Made by a program: the position numbers and the translations under genes
Shown: positions 13,901 to 25,900 of the stretch, piece after piece
Layout of the letters: each line of letters opens with the position of its first letter
How positions within the stretch are numbered: the stretch's first letter is position 1
Assembly: GCF_015706575.1 (NCBI RefSeq)
Contig: NW_024037072.1
Location: forward strand, 24,429,162-24,493,161
Reading direction: 5' to 3'
Length of the DNA: 64,000 nt
Source: Patiria miniata
Taxonomy: Eukaryota > Echinodermata > Asteroidea > Valvatida > Asterinidae
The notes under the pieces: generated by a model
Seen by the model: the letters and a program-made list of their open reading frames with translations, nothing else
Database searches by the model: none
Told to the model about the DNA's origin: nothing

Positions 13901-16900
13901 CACAGCACACAATGGCAGCCCTTAACATTTAACATTAAAGGGCCATGGAAATCCTTTTTTTTACGGGGGAGTGTAAAATCCCCCTACCCCTTACCCGTTG
14001 CGCCGCATTGACAGCAGATTGGGTAACAACACGATGTACTCGCCTCACAAAGTGGTGGACACGTCCACTATGACTTCACATTCAATGAATCTGTGTACCC
14101 CCACCACACAACCCCTCTGTGCTCTTAAAAATGGTATATCAAGCTCTTATGAGTGTTTTTTTTTTACCCCGACCAAATCCATTAAAAAAAATTATACGTT
14201 ATATAGATGCGACACTGCATATGCCTTTTGGTCTGTCAGAAAAAAAGGCAGGGGAAACAATGTATTTGAAGAAGTAACACTAGTCTTTCCAGGACTAACT
14301 GAGGTACCCCAGTTTATACCCCTAATTCAGATATTGATGCAGTTGAAAGGTTATCAATAATTCTTCAGACTAAAGAACCAGTAACTGGGTTAATATAGAT
14401 GAGGCAAGAATGCATAGTGTAAGAAAACAAAGGGTTTGTCAACAGTAAATTCCAACTATAAAGGCGGCCCTACTCCAACACATTAAACAGCTATCTGAGG
14501 TGGATTTTATTATATGAAACGCGGTCAAAATTTTCCACGTTGTGCATATTGAGTACCCCCCCCCCTTTTAAAAATGGATGCCGCACCTCTAAAAGGGTAG
14601 GATTGTGATGGCCTCACATTAAAAAAAAGAAGATTTTTATGAATGTATTGTCCGAGTGGAATTTAATCCATTTATGAAAGGTAGGCACAACTTTCTTTTA
14701 TAGGGGCATCATGACTACCCCCCCCCCCCATTTTATTATGGCTGCCACGCCCCTAAAAGGGTGTGTTTACGATGGCTCCACGTGTGATTTTTATCTCGTG
14801 AGTATTAATGTCTGTGGAAATTAGCTTCATTCGTTTATGAGATGTGGGCACATTTTTCCCATGTTGGGCATAATGAAAACCCCGCCCCCCTTTTTTCAAT
14901 ATGGCTGCCACGCCCCTAAAAGGGTGTGTTCGCGATGGCTCTACATCTGGAATTGTTTTTATCATGAATCTCAATGTCTGTGAAAAGTTCCATTTCTCTA
15001 TGAATGTGGGAACAATATTTCCAGGGTGGGCATAATGAAAACCCCGCCCCCCCTTTTTCTGATATGGTTGCCACGCCCCTAAAAGGGTGTGTTTGAGATG
15101 GCTCCACATCTGAAATTTGTTTTCTCATGGATGTCAATGTTTGTGGAAAGTTCCATTTCTCTATGAGTGTGGGAACAATATTTCCAGGGTGGGCATAATG
15201 AAAACCCCGCCCCCCTTTATTTCCTTATATGGTTGCCACGCCCCTAAAAGGGTGTGTTCGAGATGGCTCCACATCTGGAATTTGTTTTCTCATGAATGTC
15301 AATGTTTGTGGAAAGTTCCATTTCTCTATGAGTGTGGGAACAATATTTCCAGGGTGGGCATAATGAAAACCCCGCCCCCCTTTTTTTTCCTATATGGTTG
15401 CCACGCCCCTAAAAGGGTGTGTTCGAGATGGCTCCACATCTGGAATTTTTTTTCTCATGAATATAAACGTCTGTGGGACGTTTTATTCGTTCATGAAATA
15501 TGTGCACAATGTTTTCCAAAGTGGGCATAATAATTAAACCCCCCCTTTTCTTTTAATGGCTGCCACGCCCCTAAAAAGGTACTTTTGTGGTGGCTCCGAA
15601 TCTGGAAAACACTAATAATCTATATAATTATGTCTTTGTGAAGTTTCCTGCTTTTGTAACAAGTGGGAAAAACCATTTTTACTGCGGGCACGACAAGTCC
15701 CGCCCCCCTTTTTTAAATGGATGCCACGCCCCTAAAAGGGTAAATTTGCGATGGCTCCACAGCTAAAACATTTTCTCGCATGAATATAAACATCTGTGCC
15801 AAGTTTTACGCTTTTATGCAAAAGTGCACAATTCATCGATATTTTGTCACATATCCGCTGGACTATCTCTAGTGTCGCCCCACTTACCGATGATATCACA
15901 TTTAACAAGTCCTCTTTCTACTGTCGCGCCGCCACCCTCTAGTGTCGCCCCACTTACCGATGATCATCATCAGATTTAACAAGTCCTCTTTCTACTGTCG
16001 CGCCGCCACCCTCTCGTGTCGCCCCACTTGATGATCATCGGCAGATCGGTAAGTGGGGCAACAGTAGAGGGTGGCGGCGCGGGTACAGTAGAAAGAGGAC
16101 TTGTTAAAATTGTGATATCATCGGTAAGTGATCGATGCAGCACATACAGTGTGCATCTACATGTATATCTATCAGTACCGTGCGTGATATATTACTCATG
16201 AGCTTCTAGTGACGTCATAGTCATGCATATTCATTACGCGCTCTACAGTCGTACCATTTTATGCTACCCAGTAAATAGCCCCATAAATGTGGCCTATTTA
16301 CTGGACTGCCTCCGTAAACATAGGCCACACATCCACATGTACAAAAATCGTAACGACTTTGCCAAATTTTGATTTTCACATTAACTTGATTAAGGCTTAG
16401 TTTGTAGGTTTGTTTTGCTTTAGAAGCATACTCACCCTCTTTATAGGCTAATCAGAAAGTGCTGCCTTTTTCAGATGTATATTTTTCGTGAAATTTCCAG
16501 ATTCATTTTTAATTTTTACACGTTTGCGTATCAAAATTTCAACATGAAATTTCACAAAAATTAGACATCTGAAAAAGGCAGCACTTTCTGACTAGCCTAT
16601 AAAGTGGGTGAGTATGCTTCTAAAGCAAAAAAATCCTACAAACTAAGCCTAAATGTGAAAATCAAAATTTGGCAAGGTCGACACGATTTTTGTACATGTG
16701 GATGTGTGGCCTATGTTTACGGAGGCAGTCCAGTATTATGGGGCTACCCAGTAAATAGGCCACATTTATGGGGCTATAGTACACGATGAGCACAGATCGC
16801 CATGCCGCTCATCTTGAAGCAAAATCAAGGCTTGATATCATCCTTATATAAACCCTACATGAACAAAATCTACAACTTACTCCTCTTCTGCAAATACAAC

Positions 16901-19900
16901 AGTGGTTTCTAGGCTCACGAGGCATTCTTAACCTATCAAGTACGTAACTTTGGGCGATGAAAATACTATACTAGCTTCCATAAGTTCCAGCAAAGACACT
17001 TCGAAATCACCACGTGCGCAACCTCGTCCCCAGTGCTTACTTAATTTCCAACCGCGTTTCCTAGAGCAGGTAGAGGTGGGCGCGTACTGATCGACACCCT
17101 GGGGACGAGGTTGCCACGTGCGACGTTCACAATGAGACGTGTCCCTAGAGTTCCCAACGCTGTAACGAACCTGTATAATTGTAAACATGGCACCATGCTA
17201 TTGATTGCCCCAAGGGAACCGATAGAGCGCGCTCTTTTGAAATTGGTATTTGGCGGGTAGTCTGATTCCCAGACCAAAAGATTCCGACTATTCCTGATGA
17301 GATTCATCAGGAATAGTCGGAATCTTTTGGTCTGGGAACCAGACTATTTGGCGGGCCGTTCGCTCGTACCCTGCAAACACATATGATGCATCATTTGAGA
17401 CGACGTTCACAGGACGCTGGGATACTCTGATGAATTCACGCTCTGATTGGTTGGATTTTGCTTGACCTGTGACCTGCGGGTCATCACTGTCATGACTCTG
17501 CAAGGTTTGAAACGGCCGTTAAGACTGATTCATTACTCTTTTATTCCAGTTTAGAGATATTTTTTTTCGTTGAAAAGCGTTACAATGAAGGAAATTCTGT
17601 TAAACATATCTGTGTTGTAAATTTACAATTCCCGTCGGATTCCATTTATATATGCGACGCTTAAAATTTCGTCCACATGGTCCGCAATGAAACAGAAATC
17701 ACATCTGGTATGGAATGTGCGCAATTCATAGAGTTATATAGTCGTGTTCCCTAACGTGGCGCACTTCGAAGCTTATCCAACTTTCCTCGTGTAGTGTTGC
17801 CAAACCTCTTTGTTGATAAACCTCAAATTCATGCAGTGAAATACTGGTACTTTTACCTTATTAATGCTTGCTATTTAACCTCTGTGAACAATTTCGGTTT
17901 CATAAAATGTAATCCGACATGCAAAGACGGTCGCGTCCGGAAATTGGGCACAAATTGGCGGAGTGTTCCCTAACGTGGCGCACTTGAATAAATCTCAGAA
18001 AATTCCAAATTAACATTTAAGAATTTCTGTAAACTTGATAAATTCTGATAAATCATTATTATCTTTACTTACAAACCCAGCCAGATGTTTGTCCGAAAAT
18101 TATTTTCTTATTTTTCGGGGCATTTTCAAAGGGTTCACTTTGCACTTGAAAATAAAATCGGAAAATCACGCCAAAATGATTTTTTCTTTTAACTTTGTAA
18201 CGGGTAAATAAACTCGCGATTTATGAACGGGAGTGTTTAGAACTTGATGAAATTTCACTCTCTGTGAAATTTCAGTTAAAAATTTTGCTCTAGCTAGGCG
18301 CTACAGGCGAAAAATCAAAGTGCGCCACGTTAGGGGCCGCGCCACGTTAGGGTACATCAACAATACAACTCTATGGCGCAATTTTATAGGAAGTTTCAGA
18401 TAGCACTTACGCACATTGTCTAACTGCGGTCTTGAACAGCTGCAGCCAGATGCTTTACATAGGTCATAGGCCACTTCCTTCACGAGATTCTGTGAAGCTC
18501 ATCAGCTAGGGCAGGGGGGGGGGGGGGGGGGTTACGGGTACGAGCGAAGGCGGGCCGTGCCAACCTCGTGCCCTGTGGGTACGATCTTGCAGCGCCCATG
18601 TTCTTTCCCATCATGCCTTGCGCGATCGTAACCCCTGGAATTGTGTAATTTAAATGTGCCAAAATACGGCACATTATAATTAGGGCTGCAGTTTATCCGT
18701 TTTACATGCCGTCGCCATCTTTAAAATGTTAAAAGTTGTGATTTTGAAGACAATCCTTCAAGGATTGATTAACACAACGTCCAAACGTTGTGTTTGGCAA
18801 ACACAACGTTTGGACGTTGTGTTAATTAGCAAAGATTTGTATTAAATGTACGTACCCCTTTCGTGCCTTTACAACTACAGATACAGGGTTTTCTAAGCGA
18901 AAAACGCGGCTGACATAATCCATATCGTACAGGCATCGCGACTTTTGAATCATACTTTTTTTTTTCGTACGTGACGTTACGTGCAAGTCGCCCCCAGTCG
19001 CCCCCCCCCCCCCCCCCACCCCAACTGAGATTTTGAGTTTCTAAAAAAATTATCATTGATCTTAATCTAAATAGTCGCGAATGATCCACATGATGACCAC
19101 TGAGAAACGACCCTTCGACCGGCGACCGCGGACCAGTAAGCTGACAACCGGCGTGACATTACGCATAATGATAATCTAAAATGCGTATTAACACCCACTG
19201 CACTGCTCGCTTACACCACGGAACACGTATTATAGACAGGTGGTCCGTGGGTCACACAGTTTCAGTCAGCGATATCACGCGAATCGGCCACGCATGACCC
19301 CCATGAAACCTTGTCGCCCCCCCCCCCCAGTCCCCCCCCCCCCCCCCCCCCCCCCCACTGAGATTTTGAGTTTCTAAAAAAATTATCATTGATCTACATG
19401 ACGCCATGGGCGTCAATCTTGGGGGGGGGGGGGGGGGAACAGGGGGGCGGGGCTGGTCCCCCCACTTTTTGAGGGGTGGGGGACACAATATCAAATGTCC
19501 CCCCCCCCCCAGATTTTTGAACTCGTGTCTCATTTACAGGGCCCTATTATGTACTACAATGTATCTTTTGCTTAGAAAATATTGGTTAAAGTGGTCAGAA
19601 ATTGCGTCAGATAGCACCACAGAGCATTTAGAATCCAAAATTTTTCGGGGCCCTTAAGGCCAAAAAAAAAAGGTAACCGGTTTCTGGTATGCGCGCGCGT
19701 CGCCGTAGCCATGCGCGTCGGCAAAATGAAAAAGTTTTTTTTTCAATGAAAGATGATGCCTCAAAACCGCCAAACTCACTGGTTTGACTGGAATTCTGCT
19801 GCTGCGCAATTTCAACGTGTTGTTAGATGGGGTTATGATCGAGAATAAGCTTCATGTGGCCTCTCTGGACTCCCATATATTTGCACTAAGTTTAGTCGGG

Positions 19901-22900
19901 CACCATTTGCAGTCACCAGCCGACATTTGAAGCAAAAAAGTCAGGTAAAAAAAAAAAAAAGTCAGGTAAAAAAAAAAAAAGCCGCGTCGCCGCACCACTT
20001 TTGGGACAAGCTCCATACCAGAAACCGGAGACTTTTTTTTTTGGCCTAAGCGGGCCCCGAACCCCACGCGTATAGCTCAGAATTCTGGTAGCTGATTCAA
20101 TGACTCCAACCTCGAAAACAATGTTCAAATTTTTTTCTTATGCCTTTAGCTGAGAAAACCTCGAAAATTATGTTTAAATTATTATCTTTTGTGCTAAGAT
20201 AATTATTGGTTAAAGTGGTAATAAATTGCCTCAGATCACACCTCAGAGCATCGAGAATCCAATTTTTTCGGGGCCCTTAAGCGGGCCCCGAACCCCACAC
20301 CTATAGCTCAGAATACCGATAGCTGATTCAATGACTCCAACCTCGAAAATGATGTTCAAATAATTATCTTTTGCTAAGAAAATATTAGTTAAAGCATGGA
20401 GGAAAGTGGTAAGAAATTGATTCAGATCGCACCACAGAACATCTAGAATCCAATTTTTTCGGGGCCCTTAAGCGGGCCCCGAACCCCCACGCCGTATATT
20501 TGCACTAAGTGTAGCCGGGCACCATTTGCAGTCATCAGCCGACATTTGAAGCAAAAAAGTCAGGGGAAAAAAAAAAAGCCGCGTCGCCGCACCACTTTTT
20601 GGACAAGCTCCATACCAGAAACCGGAGACTTATTTTTGTTGGCCTTACGTCACGATTTTTCTGATTTTACGAGGTTGGCATGAAGAACCCGATTACTGTT
20701 GATTTCAATTATGCGCTCGCCGACCAACACAACACTCAATGAATTTTACTTTTATAAGCAATTACGCGCATTACAGAAAATTGGGAGTTTGTCTTTATGC
20801 TGTATGTGTCCGGGTCTACTCTAAAGTAAAAAACAAATAAAACAAAATACGGAACATATTATATGGAAAGTTCCAGCATTCCACAATTGGGCAACGTCTT
20901 AGTTTTTGAAATAGTTTTTTTGCCCGATCATTCAGCGTTTCTAACTCAACAAATGCGAATCTCTTGTACATTTTAAAGAGGTCGTGGAATGCCCGAAGAC
21001 ATTTCCGTCATTTTTCCGGTTTTTCGAGAGTCCTGTTTATTATGTCACAATTTACTATGTTTTGTATGCCAAACAAAACAATTGCTGTCCCCAACGACGA
21101 CTTTTACACAAATTGCACGTTCGGGTCGAAACAGGATCTGAAAACAGCTCTCAAAAAGTACCTTTTGTACTTATTTCGTGACAGACAAAATAGTCGTTTT
21201 TATTTGATTTTACGGATGCCAAGTTCAGTGTCTGGAGAACAAAACGTGCACGAAAGTGCAATTGCCTTTTCAAGAACTGACCTTGCTCCGCCCCTGCCAT
21301 ATTGCCCGAGTTACGCCATGCATGGTGGATGCTTAACCCAAAAGTGATGAACCTCGGCCAGGACAATGGTGGCAAAGTTGTTTAATTTGCTTCACAGGAA
21401 TTGTTTTATATTCGATCTGTCAACCTTATAAACAGCAAGGTTATCATCCTGCGGTTACACGTCCCGCCTAGTAGGAATAAGACCGGCTTTCGTTTAAAGT
21501 AGTCACGCTTTACGCCAATTCCGGTGTATTTTCGTTTGAACAAAAAAAAGCTGTTCATGCATCACCCTCCGCAATTTTTCTTCTTAAAAACTAGATTGAT
21601 AAAATATCCTCCACTCACCCTGAACAAAATTTCAAACAAAAAAGCACTGCAAATGGGTCATTACATGTCAGACCATTGCACTTTTTTACCTCGTGTCTTC
21701 CGATTTTGACAAAAATTGCTGTGCTTGTAGGTCCTGATGAGCAATGAATGCACACCAAGTTTTAGCCCGATCCGACCTACCATGCGGTCAGGGCAGAAAT
21801 CACACCAAAAAATGACATTTTTAGAGTAAAATCCCACCCTTTTGGTAGAAATATGTCAAAGCCATGTCAATTTTCATCGAATATATGCGAATTTGGTATT
21901 AAAATAATAAGAATTGCAAGTTCAAATCAACTTTTTTTGTCAAAATTAAATTTTGAGAAAAGTAGGTCATGTGACCTTTAATATGTTATCATGACCTTTG
22001 ACTCAATTTATGTAATAATGTATCATTCCGAAAATCAACGAAATGAAAATGAATTGATAGAGCATGTTTTCCTCTATCAGGATCCACTGAAATCAATTGG
22101 GGTCTTCAAAATGTACATCTTTATGACCATTTTTGTACAGTTGGTAGGTTACAAATGAGTCAATTTATAGACTTTACATTAGAAATCCACCAACACAACT
22201 TACTATTATGTTTCTAAAGCGCTTGCCCCTCGCCCCCCCCCCCCCCGGAAAAGCAAGAAAAATGGTTTGGGAATTTCTCATGTTTAGGGCTGATGAGGTC
22301 TAACCAGACTTATGATATAATTTATCAGCAGTGGCGCACCCAGGATTTTTGCTTTGGAGGGGGGGGGGGGTTATAGTTTTTTGTTGTCAAATTTCTGTAG
22401 AAGATGATTAAAAAATACCCCAAAATCAAACAAACAAGTTGACAACCTTGGAGGGGGTGGGTTCAAGCCCCTCGAGCCCCACTGATAATTACCTGTTAGT
22501 TATCCCACGAGTATTGGAATATGAAACAATGCAATGCTGCTGTGACCCATATGCCATCCGACGTACTACATTATTCCGTGTTCCACGAGCGCAAGTGGGA
22601 TAATGAATTTTTCTTCAAGTAAACTTGACGCCGAATGCTTGAGAGTCGATTGTCATCAGCAGTGACTGTTCAGGGTACGCAACAGCTCTATGCTTTCTAC
22701 CCGCATCCAGTACAGCGGACACACATCCAGGTGAATTCATCTCGAAGGAACAAAATGCCAAGTCTGTGAGAGCCATTAAATTTCAAGGAACGCAGTGTTG
22801 AAGGTACTTTTGATTGCGATATTGAGTATTATCTTAAAGCAAACTTGAATCCCATACCCTCAGTTTATCTTCAGCAGCAACAACAGTGTGGTTTTATATA

Positions 22901-25900
22901 TTGCACAGCTATATATTGCACCCCGGATATCGAATGTACATGTATTGTGTGCTTTACATTTTGTGCTGAACGTACATCCTCACTACGTACGCATTCGACA
23001 TCAAGTTAGCTTGAAGATAAATTCGTTATCCCACTTGCGCTCGTGGAACACGGAATAATGTTGTGCGTCGGGTGGCATATGGGTCACAGCAGTATTGCAT
23101 TGTTTCATATTCCAAGAGCGCTCGTGGGATAATTAATTATCAGTGGGGCTCGAGGGGCTCGAACCCAGCCCCCTCCAAGGTTGTCAATTTGTTTGTTTGA
23201 TTTTGGGGTAATTTTTGTTTTTCAATCTTCTAGAAATTTGACAACAAAAAACTATGAGCCCCCCCCCCCCCCCCTCCAAAGCAACATCTTGGGTGCGCCA
23301 CTGCTGATAATTCATATTATGAGTCTGGTTAGACCTCATCAGCCCTAAACATGAGAAAGTCCCAAACCATTCGTAACCTACCAACTGTACAAAAATGGTC
23401 ATAAAGATGTACATTTTGAAGACCCCAATTGATTTTTAGTGGATTCTGATAGAGGAAAGCATTGCTCTATCAATTCATTTTCATTTCGTTGATTTTCGGA
23501 AAGATACATTATTACATAAAGTGGGTCAAAGGTCACGATAACATATTAAAGGTCACATGACCTACTTTTCTCAAAATTTAATTTTTGACCAAAGAGTTGA
23601 TTTGAGCATGCAATTCTTATTATTTTAATACCAAAATTGCATATATTCGATGAAAAGTGACATGGTTTTGACATATTTCTAAAAGGGTGGGATTTTACTC
23701 TAAAAATGTCCATTTTTTATGGTTTCTGCCCTGACCACATGGTAGGTCGGATCGGGCTAAAAAATGGTGTGCGTTCATTGCTCATCAGGACCTACAAGCA
23801 CAGCAATTTCTATCAAAATCGGAAAACATGAGGTAAAAAAGTGCGTTGGTCTGACATGAAATGACCCATGTACAACTAGAGCTACATCGTTTGTTGAGTT
23901 ATAGAACTATTTTATTTGCGATTTAAGTTGTCAATATTTTTTTGAACAGAAATATATACATCCGTTTCCAGTGGAACCATTTGTTTTAACTTGAACAAAA
24001 AAAGCACCATTTCGGATTGTATAAGTTTCAGTATAAATTGTATACAATGATGACGTCATCAGGGAAAATATCCGAACTTAATATTGATTTAGTTCCGACA
24101 GGATAAACATTCGCCGTACGGTGAAAATGGTCGTGGAAGGGGCTCCTTGGACAGCAAGTCGCATAATCAAAAGGAATTTTCCCTCAAATTTGGTTTCTTT
24201 GTGTGAGTCGTCATTCTCCGCGGAGTTTCGTATCCAGAACTCCACGGTGTCAATCACAATGCGAGAGGCGTGAGCATGTCTTCGTTGTGCGTAAAACGGT
24301 CTGTGGATTGGACGGATTTTCGGGCATGAGCGGTGATGACGCACGACGGAGGCGATGTCACTATTGGAATCGTCCATTTTTTTGGTGGTACTGATTACTG
24401 GGCATAATTGCGTTTGGGAACGTTATAATCTGCTCAGTTTTCAGCAGAAAAGCAGATAGCCACTTTTTCGCCCGCCTAAGTCATATCTGCTTTTCTGGTA
24501 TTTAAAAGTGGAATGCACAGTTGTGGTCAAAACATTAGATCCACTTTTCTGCTTTTCTGAAAAAAGAGAAAAGCAGAGGCTACTTTTCGGCCAGCTCAGT
24601 AAAATCTGCTTTTCAGGTGGCAGAAAAGCAGAAAAATGCGTTTTTACAAAGCGTTCAATCTGCTTTCCAGGTACCATAAAGGTAGAAAAGTTGAAAAATT
24701 CATTGTATACAAAAACGTAAAATCTGCTTTTTTGCTTTTCTGGTAGCAGAAAAGAAGATGGCCAATTTTCGTCCTCCATAATCTGAGGCCCTATACCACT
24801 AAACACCGTCGTACCAGATGGCTAAAATGTAAGTTCCCTGTTATTTATTATTTACACACGTGGCCTACCGCTTTGTATCCCTAAAGAGTGTGATTTGTTC
24901 ATGCATGCTCCGGGTGACTCGAACACGTAGTTCCACCAGTGACAAAGAGATAGAGAGAAACTTGAATACAGCCCTAGCTAGAATTTACGATTGGTGTGTC
25001 ATCGCAATCAAACAAAAAGTGTGCAGTATTGACCTTAAAGTCAGTATCGCCTGTAGTCCAATTGCAAATGTGAACTCTTGTAAATGTTCGGGTGTGATTA
25101 CTGATGATTCTTAATTTGGGGCCCAGTGGTACACGTTGAATACGTATAAGAAAACCGTTTCTACAATGGAATCCGCGAACAGGGTGATTCAAAATTAAAT
25201 GTAAGTGACCTGGATTAATGATTTCCCCCCTTTAAAAGCAATCAACTTTGATACTCCAATGAAGCATGTCTTAAAAGGCCATGTTCTTTCACAGATCTGA
25301 AAAAAATCGAATGACTGAAGTAGATCCATGCTATCAGAAGTTATGCATCAGCAGAAAGTTATGCATGTTACGCAACTTGCCCCCTGCGTCATTTTAATGG
25401 CGTCATAAAACAAAAACTAACAGTATCTTTTTGTGTGAAACGGTATCAGTGAAACGGTTTAAGAGGTCGATACATTGAAGTCTTAATTTTCTGAGGGTTG
25501 CAGCTACCCACAATTGAGGGGGAAATAATGGGGCCGTATCAAGTCCGATGCCTCATAGGTCTGACGCCTCACAAGTTTTATGAGGCGTCGGACTTATGAG
25601 GCATACAATTTATTTATTCCGCCTTATAGGTCCGACGCCTCATAAGTCCGACGTCGGAAAAACGAGGCGTTTAATTTGTCGGACCTACGAGGCGTCGGAG
25701 CTATGAGGCATCGGACCTATCGGACATATGAGGCGTCGACCCTATGAGGCGTCGGCTTATGGGTCTTTACAGGGGATGCGATTTTGTTGGACTTATGAAG
25801 CGTCGGACCTATGAGGCGTCGGACTTCTGAGCGGACCCCAAAATAATGAGTGGACTACAGCATCGATTTTATGGCGCGGTATTTGTGTGTGCAAATGCGT

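Noticed and set aside
13201-15530. Several 65-137 codon frames with repeated WSHLEHTLLGAWQP- or YGCHAPKRV-like peptides
   Set aside because: They are the ~165-bp satellite unit read in frame on both strands. Both strands are open by repetition, with no start or domain logic.
24078-24806. Open frames of 99 and 121 codons on the minus strand
   Set aside because: The second is the TCTGCTTTTC word array. The first has no domain and no splice context with the NIDO gene.
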